From Zeugodacus cucurbitae (taxonomy: Eukaryota > Arthropoda > Insecta > Diptera > Tephritidae): a stretch of 64,000 nt of DNA. The notes beneath the pieces were generated by a model. It ran no database searches and was not told the origin of the DNA. It worked only from the letters and a program-made list of their open reading frames with translations. The DNA lies in NCBI RefSeq assembly GCF_028554725.1, contig NC_071670.1, forward strand, positions 72,515,001-72,579,000, in the 5' to 3' direction. The translations under genes and the position numbers were made by a program. Below are positions 54,962 to 64,000 of this stretch, piece by piece; position 1 is the first letter of the stretch; each line of letters starts with the position of its first letter.

Positions 54962-54976
54962 TGTGTGTGTGTGTGT
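54962..54976. repeat. (TG)7 microsatellite
   Basis: TG run in segment B; segment A has no run at the collinear place (about 5820). Confidence 0.95.
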
Positions 54977-55964
54977 TAGAGCTTTGGAATGTAATATTTG
55001 TTTTGCTCATATTTAATTCTAACATCGACACAGATTTACTTCCCATTTCACTTTACGTACGCCAATTCCACAAGCAGTTGATTCTTTCCCACTTGTATGA
55101 GCTGGCACCTATTTAATCACGAAACATATTTATTGCGAAAGAAAGCTTAAAATTACAAGCACTACAAACTATGATCACTTATTTGTCGACCAAGCTCTCT
55201 TGTGCTTGAAGCCTTTCTCTCTTAGCGCTGCATCATTCATCATCCATTAGTGCCTTTGTCACACCCACAGCGAAGCAAATAATATGTTTTACTGAAATCG
55301 AAATTAGTGTCTAAGAGTAACTGGAACTGGCAGCCCCTCTAACCACCTATTCTCTCTGTCACCATTTGCCTCAACACGTAACGGTTTTCTATGTGTTCGG
55401 TGAAGCAATTTGCCGTTTTGCATTCCGTTTATAATTTGGCGGTTGCGCCAAATGCATTTTGATTACTTCTGGCAACTCATGTACTTAGGAAATTGTATTT
55501 TAGCGCAGCAACAATGCAACACTGTGCCATTAATAAAAATTTCTCGAAATTAGGTCGTAGTAATGGGTCTTAAAAGAAAAGTGTTCGGTTGCTGTTGCAA
55601 TTTACAATGGATTTGCTGTAAAAGACATCGCAAGAGGCACCAAGAGCCGTCGTAGAAACAAACGAGTTAATGTGATGTTTAAAAATTATTTTACTCTTAA
55701 AATAAGAATTTCTTAAAACTTAAGAATCCTTCTTGAATTTATGAGAGAAAATTGCAAAAAAAAAATATATTTTTACTGTCAAATCCATCATAATTTAGAT
55801 TACATTTCGATCTGAATGAACTGTTAGGCAGACATTTGTGACTTAATTGAATCCTATATTATCAGTACAGAAATCGGATTATTATTAATTTTCACTATAG
55901 TTACAGTTATGATGGATGGTAAACCTTTAAAATATTTTAATTGAATATTTAATTTATGGTTTAG

Positions 55965-56074
55965 GAATGGAATGACATGAACTTGCGCTGGAACTCAAGC
56001 GAGTATGGCGGCATACGGGATCTCCTCATTCCTACACACAGACTTTGGAATCCGGATGTGCTCATTTACAACAG
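55965..56074 (+). pseudogene. nAChRalpha7-like: nAChR loop-A exon (110 nt), degenerate at conserved sites
   Basis: The frame reads EWNDMNLRWNSSEYGG, then IRDLLIPTHRLWNPDVLIYN, ending with two bases AG before donor gtgagt at 56075. Length (110 nt) and phase match the corresponding insect exon. The WxPDVLxYN block is loop A of the agonist site, and its W, P, D, Y and N are kept. Residues that differ from what I know of the family are L for R in DLRIP, T for the second P of IPP, N for K in LWKPD, and I for M in VLMYN. The acceptor is short on pyrimidines (atttatggtttag). Any single change might be tolerated, but four in 20 residues of a very conserved segment point to relaxed selection. On its own this exon has an open frame. 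Confidence 0.9.
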
Positions 56075-58584
56075 GTGAGTTGACAGCTTGCATTCATATC
56101 TACAATAACAAAAAGGTAATCGAAAAAAATTACGCATAAGTCACTATGAAATAAATATCTAAAAAAGATAAGAATATTGCAAAATAGTATATAATAATAC
56201 ATATCTACAAACACAAGAGCACTCTAGCGAATTCTCATTATATTCTCATTTTGAGCGCAGAAGGTAAAAAAGTCTGCTTATGCATTTTTTGTTACACTTA
56301 CTCACACTATCTGTGGCCTTAGCACAGCTCCCTCCAGCGCTTTAACTATTAAGCCCTTGGGAGCAACGATTATTCCATACAAAAGCATTTTTTATTTAAC
56401 GTCTGAGGCACGTTTAAGCCCCCCCATTGAATGCGGGTCATTACTTTATGGTTTAATACATATCTGAGCTTCTCTACGTAAAAATTTATACGTAGAGTCT
56501 TTAGTACATGGGGTGCTCCGCTAAAGAGATTGTATATTTCCTCATTGTCACCTGTCAAATTCAGTTTTAGTTTTAACTCGTGTTCATAACGAAATTATCG
56601 CACTAAAAACAAATATGAGGAGGAGTTTGAAACACGGTACGATTGTAATGAAGCAAAACAGGCGGCTCACTTTGCATACACAAACAGATAAAAAATTATA
56701 TGCTAACAAAAGCAGTAAAATGTTGCAACAGTGTGTGTGTGTGAGTGGAATAGAGAACGCATCGCAATTAATATTTCATTGAAGAGTTTAAGCCAACATC
56801 GGCATTAATTGCGTTTATTGTTTCGCCTTTTGCATTCACTTGTAAACACTTCAAATCCCTTCAGCCGCCTCACAGCCTTTAAAAGATGGAGTCTGCTTTC
56901 CCAGTCAGACATAAATACTTGTGTATGTGATTTGTGACGAAACAGAGTAGTGTCACGTTAATCCACATATTCAGAGTGAAATAAAAAGCTGCGAATGTGT
57001 TAAATCATTGACGCGTTCACAGGCGCAATAATTGCTTTAATCCGTTACACATACATACACCAACACAACCGTCCGCACATCTGGGGTAACACGATGTCCA
57101 TTTAGTGCATTTATTTTTTCTAACCCAGTAGAAAATCTAGACCGTCTTTATTAATCACATGGAGAGTGTTGAGTTGATGTCAAAAAAATATTTTATGAAA
57201 TGGATGCTAGATAATGTCATCCTCTAGGAAAATTCTACACAAATATTGAACAACCATTTGTCGTTAGAAGTTATTTATACATATTTAGTTTCCTCCAATT
57301 ACCTATTTTCATAATAGATGTAAATTAATGGTTTCCCAATTTCCTAATGGGAGTTAGTACCGCAATGTAGGTATGAGACATATGCCTCACTTTGTATTCG
57401 ATTATATCTCCGAGACACGTTTGTTATTGGAATTTTTCCACTATGCCTCATTTTGTGTAAGCATGATTGCAGGGCATTAGCATTGCCGATATAAGGCATA
57501 AATCTTCATTCCATTTCCATAGTCAAACCAATATCGGCATGGGGCAAATAATTGCAAGCATTTTGATATCATATTTAACCAGTTTACTTTTATTAAAATC
57601 AAATTAATATTTGTATAGACTAAGAAGTGACGTGTGTAAATGAGTTATAAAGCAACAATAATCCAAATATTTGTTTTTCCTTCATTTACACCAAACGCAA
57701 ACTTTATAAAAAATATACGAAGGGGCACTCTCGCGCATGAATAATTGATGGCTATCAGAGCCTCGGCAAACGGCAATTTGTACGTAGCATCATCTCCTTC
57801 TCTCTTTCACCCAAGCAGTTCACCACCATCACCTTTTGACTGAATTTTCATTTCTACAACAATTTACGAGTTTTCTGCCTTCTGGTCATTTTTCAGTTTT
57901 CAGTAAACCTTGAATTTCTTGTACAAATAGCCCTCACAAGACTATTTGGTATTCGCGGACACATATGTACACACATATACATTAATTGTTCTTGCTTTTC
58001 ACTTACTCACTTTTCTGCATGTCACTCACGTGTTGAATTTCGTTGGTCGCCTTAAATGAACTTCCCGTTTTTATTACCTTTTTTCACGTACTCTTGCATA
58101 GTCACATACATATACATCGTATGATGCGGATGTGGTGATTATTATTTCCGTTGATTTTTATATGCTGAATTGCCTACTGGGGATATATACTGTTATTTGC
58201 ACACTACTTAATTTTAAATTTCATTTAACTATCTCACTTTAAAATATATAAATAAAGTACCATTGAAGATATAGGAATAGTAATAGATAGCAACTCCCTT
58301 TCAAAATAACCCCCCTTTTAACTTTTCAGATAGAAAATGGAACAAAATATCAGTCAACCCCTAGATATTTTAATTAAATTAACATACAATCGTATATTTT
58401 CCGGATAACATTATTATTATTAAAATTGATTCAATACGTCCCTAGACCCGACTTGCTTTAAGGAAATATCGGTAATGTGTTAGATATCTTAAAAACCTAA
58501 AGGAAGTCATAATCTTATAAATACTCTAATAATCATATTTTCGTAGCTGAAACTCATAACAACTTTTTCAACCAATTCTATTTT
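56075..58584. other. Stretch where the next receptor exon should lie; none found
   Basis: In an intact gene of this family an exon for the loop carrying GSCLYVPPG would fall between the 110-nt exon and the Cys-loop exon. I read all frames of the + strand here for its motifs and found none. The block around 56725-57040 aligns with segment A (6265-6570). Confidence 0.6.
56731..56742. repeat. (GT)6 microsatellite, partner of 6276-6291
   Basis: Short GT run followed by GAGTGGAATAG, aligned with GAATGGAATAG in segment A. Confidence 0.95.
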
Positions 58585-59193
58585 TATACTCTCGCAACAA
58601 AAGTTGCTATGAGAGTATTATAGTTTTGTCCACATAACGGTTGTTTGAAAGTCCTAAAACTAAACGAGTTAGATATAGGGTTATGTATATCAAAATGATC
58701 AGGATGACGAGTACAGTTCAAATCCGGATGTCTGCTTGTCCGTCCGTCCGTCTGTCCGTCCGTGCAAGCTGTAACTTGAGTAAAAATTGAGATATCTTAA
58801 TGAAACTTGGAACACGTGTTCCTTGGCACCATAAGAAGGCTAAGTTCGAAGATGGGCCAAATCGGACCACTGCACGCCCACAAAATGGCGATAACCAAAA
58901 ACACATAAAGAGCTATAACTAAGCCATAAATAAAGTTATGAAAATAAAATTTTGAACATAGGATCGCATTAGGGAGGGACACATTTGAATGCAATTTCTT
59001 TGGAAAAATGGGCGTGACCCCGCCCCCAAATAGGTTTTTTGTATATATCGTGCAAACCAATAAAGTTATATAAACAAAACTTTCTGCAGTCGTTTCTTTT
59101 AGCCGTTTCCTTATACAGTAGAAAAATTAAAGAAATCGGAAATAACCACGCCTACCTCCCATACAAAGGTTAGGTTGAAAATGACTAAAAGTG
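58585..59193 (+). repeat. Truncated copy of the TATACTCTCGCAA repeat
   Basis: It begins with TATACTCTCGCAA and follows the copy at 36230 closely (ACGAGTTAGATATAGGGTTA, the GGGCGTG/CCGCCCCCAAAT block, CTCCCATACAAAGG). It keeps about 150 bases missing from the other copy, including a GTCC/GTCT tract at 58738-58763. The match stops at 59193, corresponding to 36679 in the other copy, so the 3' half with the inverted end is missing. It abuts the receptor exon remnant directly. No coding capacity is seen; it looks non-autonomous. Confidence 0.85.
58738..58763. repeat. GTCC/GTCT tetranucleotide tract inside the repeat
   Basis: Tandem GTCC units interrupted by one GTCT lie within the repeat copy at 58585-59193. 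The other copy in the window (36230) lacks this block. Confidence 0.85.
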
Positions 59194-59233
59194 TGAAATG
59201 AAATTCGGCTCATGGACATACGATGGCTTTCAG
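59192..59233 (+). pseudogene. nAChRalpha7-like: nAChR Cys-loop exon remnant (last 42 nt), 5' part replaced by repeat
   Basis: Fourteen codons read CEMKFGSWTYDGFQ and are followed by a consensus donor gtgagc at 59234. This matches the 3' end of the exon carrying the Cys-loop; the C is the second cysteine of the disulphide that defines the receptor superfamily. Everything before it in the exon (the first cysteine and the WFPFDDQ block) is missing. The bases immediately upstream belong to the repeat copy at 58585-59193, and the match to the other copy of that repeat ends at the shared bases gtg (59191-59193). There is therefore no acceptor site and no Cys-loop. All 14 residues are identical to the family sequence as I know it. 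Confidence 0.88.
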
Positions 59234-62200
59234 GTGAGCTTTCAAAGAATTTAGTGAACAATACGCAAATTAACTAATTAACTCAATTAGCACCAAATTA
59301 AGTTCAACGCTTGTAATTACGAAGGGTAAAAACAATAAAATTGCAAATGAAAAACAATCGACAAAACATCGGTGGCAAGCAAGTAAGCCCAAACTGTATG
59401 CACTATTGGAGCAACAAGCGAGTTTAACACGCCGCGAACAATTCCATCGATGGACTTTGGTGGAATTATTTTAATGGCTTTTTAATTCACTCGCGACAGA
59501 GTCATTAATTTACTCATTTGCTGCTTTTATACTCTATTTTCATTTCTGTTAACCGAGCTGTTTGCTACGATATTGGACGAGCATTGATTGTCATTTTTAT
59601 TACTGTGTCATTATTATGAGCAGCTATTAAAGTTTTTGTTGCTATTTTTGTATTCTATACTGATTTGGTATCTCATTGGCAAGAAGACTTTATAAAAATT
59701 GTATATAATGGTCTATGTGTGGCCCATTGATTATAACAGTAAGAAGGAAAACCACCAAAGCCAAAAATCTTACCTTCACTCAAAAGTAAACGGAAACAGC
59801 TGGCAAACATGATTTAAATATCCAACCACCTTTGACAATATTATTTGTTTGTATGGCCAAGCAAATCTATTATGGCTTAAGCATAAGCAAAAGAAGCGAA
59901 GTTGGGAAACTGAAACCACGAAATATCGCTTTCAATCTTAAGAACACTTCCTGGTTGATTCATGTGAGTCCAACAACTCAACCAAAGGCACTGTCTGCAC
60001 TAAGTTGGCGTTGCGGTGGCGCTCTGAAAGCTTTTGGTTGCTTTGCGGTTTCTAAGTGTTGCCCTAAGTAAAACTTCACTTCACTAACTCGAAATTTACG
60101 ACGCCACTAAAAGCGTTCACAGTGGCACGCAGAGGCGCTGTGTCAGATTTAGTAGGAAGATTTACAATTTTGGTTTTGGTGGCAAATCGGAAAAGCGAAT
60201 TATGGCGATGATGTGCCGCACCAATTGCATCTAAGCGGCTCAAATCGGTGGAAAGTAGTGATGATAGAATTTGTTGTAGTTGGAAGTTGTTTGCTGCGAG
60301 TTCGTTAATTTGCGAGTACATCTTTGGTAAGCTCTCTAAGCTGAGTAGGAAATACGTACACAAGTCGTCAAGGATGTGCTACGTTCTCTTTACCCTTCTC
60401 CCGACGTCGTACGAGTTGGTATTGAAAGGCAGAGTTCCGTCATTGCTTAAACTTGGCATAAACATTTGATTTCGGTAGTTCGCTGCTGCTCCAAAACAAA
60501 TGTGGTTGAACCCGAAGTTACTCAAGTTGAAATTGCGACATGTTGCGGTCGCCTCTCGCACAGCTTCTTGCCAGATTTGTTAATTTATTTTTTGTCATCA
60601 GCATTTCTTCCAGCGTAAATGCTTCCATTGTTATATTTCACGATGGAACTTTTTGCGGCGAATAACGGAAAGCAAACTGTGGGCGGTCCAATCTCACTAG
60701 GGCGTCCGTGAATAATATCATATTTGTTGTAAGTGAGGCTGTCTTGTGTGGAAATTATGTTTGTCCGGCACGCAAGGGTAATATTTTGGCCCGACCGCAG
60801 GTTCCTGCTGTGAATGTGACCAAGCGATTTGACTTTCGCCTTTTCTCTGATATGTGTGATGTGCGCTATTTAATGTAAAAGGCTTCCAATTTCCTACAAT
60901 AACATGCAATAACAATCTTCCACTTATGCGAATAACAAATGCGAAAGTTTCGTATTTACATTCAAAATTTGGGCCCTTAAAAGGCGGTCCGAAAAATTGT
61001 GAATAACCGTCCAACCTACACCGGCTTATATTGCTGCAGCATCATGTATTTTCCACTATTTACGAGCTATTTTTTACTCAGAATATGTATTTTTCAGCGG
61101 TATTTGCATGCTTCTCTCTAGAGGTCAAATAACTCTGTTGGGAGGATAACCTTGTTGCAATACGAAAGCATAACAACAACAAATGTATGTGCTGCCATGA
61201 CACCTTTTAGCGAGTATTTCCCTCTTGGCTAAATCTACGATTTCAGTCACTTTTTCCAACTCAAATAAATACAACTAATTTTCACACTCGCACTTTTGTG
61301 AGTCATCATGCCGAATAAGTAAATGCTCACGGCCATTTGGAGTTCGGTAAAAAATTTAGATTCTTAATTGTACATACATGCATATGTATGTTCACATGTA
61401 GAGACTGTGAGTGTGAGTCAGCAGCGCCGCATATCCGCCATTTCAATTTACGGGCTCTCTCGGGAGTGCTGAAAGGTAAATTGCCCCTTTTATGCAGATA
61501 AAGCGTATGAGATAAGCATCAAAACGTTCCCACATGAAGGAATTTTAAACAAAACTTTCATAATAATCCCTTGCTGGCAATTGAGTTTCGCTCAGGGCAT
61601 GCATTATCTTCGCATTTTTCTAATTAAAATTAATTATCTAACAAATGTTTGAAAAGTACTGACTCCGCCTCCTCTTAGCAAGAACTCAAGGCGAACAACG
61701 AACAAATAAACTTTTCGAACAAACGAACGATCAAATAACTTTTCAATACCAATGCATATCTTACAGAGCGCTTGCAATTTTTCATCTCGATGGCAGCACT
61801 TTTCGTTGCATTGTTCGGAATTCGATTTAAGACTGCTTGACTCTTTCAAACCTTCAATGGAAACATTCAGATGCAGTCAGGCGTTATCAGTTCAGCGAAA
61901 AGCATTTACTTTAGTTTAGAAAGTAAAACATTCTAGAGGCTTACAAGTGCATGGACTCAAACACAGACACACAATTTCGTGCAGAGGTTCGTCGAAATAA
62001 ATTCTAAAGCTGCAGTGATTGCAATCGAGGCCAATTTAATTTCGCTGACTCAGACAGCGACAGACAAAGAATTACATTGGAAATGCGGAATTCCACCGCG
62101 ACCACAAGCGATTGATGCAAAAAAAGCGAAGCTTGGAGCTTGGTGCACTCAGCGATTCTAAATGCATTGCACTGGCAGATTAGCTGATGAGCCTCCATTG

Positions 62201-64000
62201 TGTGAGACCTGTGAATTTTTTGCATTTTTGCTCCTCTCATGAAATTAAATTTATTTGCTGAATTTTTCTGTTATTTCTTGTTGTTGCGCCAACCACTGGC
62301 CATGGTTTAAATCAAATTTCTTTAGCAAAATAAAAAGCAAATGTAATGCAGTGTAAGTATCGGCATAGCTGCATTTGATTAAGGCCCAATTTCGTCAGCT
62401 CATCCACTTTACTTTTATGAAATTGCGAAATACAACTTCAATGCACTCGTCGAGGCAATGAAACTCGCTTTCGTTGTCAATGAAACCAATTTCATTACAA
62501 TTTCGAAGTGCAATGACAAAAACGAAGTGCAGTGGCCGCTATATAATTTTTCATATTTTTTAACGATATTAACCTCACCTAACCTTAATTCCATACAGTG
62601 TCTAGTATAGTATATATTTCTAGTTTCTAGTTTGCTTCGGACTAAATAAAAATAATGGCTGCTGACCTTGACTTAAGCAGAAGCACACCTTCTATGAGGC
62701 TCGAGCATTTCACTGAGCAATATCGGAACATTTACGTTTTCTCTTAGAAAATCAATTTGTAATTCTTGCTGGTGTTAAATAAACCTCATTGCCGCTATTA
62801 TCAGCGCATTAAAGAACATCCTTGCAGAGAATATTGGATAATTCTATTCTGATATGATATTCAAGATGTCGCCAAAAAATTCTCAAAATAATAAGGACAG
62901 CCTTAGAGGTCCACGTACATATGCTCGAGGGCGGCAGACACGTTCCTTCTAAGTGAAACTGCCAACTATTGAATCAATTTCGCATTTTCTCCTAAGCAGC
63001 AAATAAACTATCGTAGAGGTCTGTTGCCGTCGCAGCGGGAAAGAAAATTCCACGGGGATGGACAGGCGGAGGGGCGACAAGCGGAATTGTCACAAAATTA
63101 TGATAAATGTAACTCGAAATGAAGAGAAAATAAGTGCCACAAGCGAATGTACGAGTACGAAGACTGCAGAGAAATACGATGCGAATAATGCGGAAAGAAG
63201 AATGAAAGCTTTTTGAAAAGTAGCGAAGCCCTGCTGCCAGCTCACATCAACATCAGCAGGGGGGAACGCCATAAAATGCCATCACTTCTGGTCAAGGTCA
63301 ACGACTGCGGAGCTTACAACAATAAAGTAAATGGAACACAATAAACGCTAGTGATATTGCCATGTCTGAAAATGTTTCGAAAGTGTGTTGCCTTAGACGT
63401 GCTTTCGAATAGACTCTCCAGCGTATACGTAAACTCACCAAATCCACACACTTACACTGCGTGGACGCAGTAACCTTGACCCAAAGCAAGCAGATGCAAC
63501 ATAAAAGAAATTCTTCATTGCAAATATTAAAAAAAAACTCCCCCATATATGCATCTAGCGCGACTCTTTATGCTCGAAAGGAAGCTATAGTGAATGAGGA
63601 ACTGAAAGCACTGCAGTGCACTGGTGAAGCCTCGAGGGAGTTGATGAATATTGCAGCATGGCGAAAGCAAAAAAAACAAATGCCTCCATGTGCCATCGAA
63701 TGATAATGATTTTAATGAGTGTAGCTACATTGGAAAAGCAACAAATACATCGATATATTTTCACTCTGTTAGCACCCGAACCATAAAATAATGTAGTTAT
63801 ACAAAGGTTCAAAGAGAAACCGCAATGGATTATTTGATTTCTTTAGATTCTTAAACTTTTTCCACAATCCAATATTTATTTAAAAAGAATAACGAGAAAA
63901 GTTTCTTCTCTGTCGCATCAAATACGCATTCAAACGTCTACAGTAGCATCTACTAACAAATAAAGAAACAAATAAACTTGTATACGAATCAATGGGACCT
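59234..64000. other. Intron-like DNA downstream of the last receptor piece
   Basis: It starts with the consensus donor gtgagc and shows no further receptor exon (transmembrane segments) up to the window end. From about 60450 it aligns with segment A (from about 6970), including the pairs at 60533 and 63471. Open frames up to 98 codons lack domains. Confidence 0.6.

Larger units (their letters stand above)
43252..59233 (+). pseudogene. nAChRalpha7-like: Decayed nicotinic acetylcholine receptor alpha7-type subunit gene (exon pieces with introns)
   Basis: Intact members of this family are pentameric Cys-loop cation channels at insect cholinergic synapses. Four separate pieces in correct order, strand and phase match the extracellular ligand-binding domain of insect alpha5/6/7-group subunits: 43252-43391, 53507-53551, 55965-56074 and 59192-59233. 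Introns remain, so this is a DNA-level duplicate or a dying gene, not a retrocopy. Disabling features seen are an in-frame TAG at 43272-43274, loss of the end and donor of the second piece, changes at conserved residues in the third, no exon for the following segment (GSCLYVPPG region) in 56075-59191, and replacement of the first half of the last piece by repeat DNA. Transmembrane exons would lie beyond 64000. No convincing signal-peptide exon was found upstream. Wording such as NESDPLQLSFGLTL seems closest to alpha7 or alpha5 from memory, but the paralogue is not settled. Family assignment is firm; pseudogene status is likely but depends on read accuracy. Confidence 0.78.
48540..64000 (+). 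repeat. Segmental duplicate B (contains three receptor exon pieces)
   Basis: Diverged partner of segment A, more than twice as long. The extra length lies mainly in blocks around 53180-54150, 55100-56720 and 57050-60450, which are the blocks that carry the nAChR pieces at 53507, 55965 and 59192 and the repeat at 58585. The match runs to the window edge (for example AATAACGAGAAAAGTT at 63888 and 9229), so the right boundary is not seen. The left boundary is near or before 48540. The receptor piece at 43252 lies outside the part that can be aligned. Confidence 0.85.

Noticed and set aside
58705..58735. TTCAAATCC resembling a tRNA B box
   Set aside because: It lies inside the repeat, with no A box or cloverleaf around it.
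1..64000. CRISPR arrays, bacterial operons, riboswitches
   Set aside because: Not expected in insect nuclear DNA, and no regularly spaced repeats or matching structures were seen.

Overview
This is AT-rich, almost gene-free eukaryotic DNA. It comes from an insect, most probably a higher dipteran and possibly a tephritid fruit fly. The insect call rests on exon-sized pieces of an insect alpha7-type nicotinic acetylcholine receptor (nAChR) subunit gene with GT/AG splice borders. The fly call rests on the CAACAA-rich composition and on a repeat with TATACTCTCGCAA ends that I recall, unchecked, as common in fruit-fly genomes. No complete protein-coding gene, rRNA, tRNA or CRISPR array was found. 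Open frames of 60-164 codons occur on both strands at the density expected for non-coding AT-rich DNA, and none has a recognisable domain.

The one gene identified is spread over 43252-59233 on the + strand. The pieces come in the order and phase of insect nAChR exons: a 140-nt exon (GPH-KR to IIDV), a 45-nt-class exon (DEKNQLL-type), a 110-nt exon (EWNDMNLRW to LIYN) and the last 42 nt of the exon ending in SWTYDGFQ. It looks like a decayed, intron-containing duplicate. The first piece has an in-frame TAG, the second has lost its end and its donor site, the third carries several changes at conserved residues, the exon expected next was not found, and the last is truncated exactly where a repeat begins. 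Most remaining splice sites are intact, so decay may be recent. A sequencing or assembly fault must be excluded.

Layout: 259-2327 holds two GCCGAT-rich clusters bounded by short inverted repeats, perhaps one mobile element. About 2340-9260 (segment A) is a diverged, same-strand, largely collinear duplicate of about 48540-64000 (segment B). Segment B contains three of the nAChR pieces; segment A has none. From 9260 to 36229 lies anonymous DNA with some strand-asymmetric A/C-rich islands and a few weak promoter-like or start-like spots. At 36230-37597 there is a composite repeat (TATACTCTCGCAA inverted ends) with a 315-bp solo LTR inserted into it, flanked by a 4-bp TATA target duplication. From 37598 to 43251 lies more anonymous DNA. 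From 43252 onward the receptor pieces are separated by very long intron-like stretches, with a truncated second copy of the same repeat at 58585-59193.

The main points for follow-up are the receptor pseudogene, the repeat-to-exon junction, and the A/B duplication whose two copies differ by the receptor exons. No new gene system was evident.
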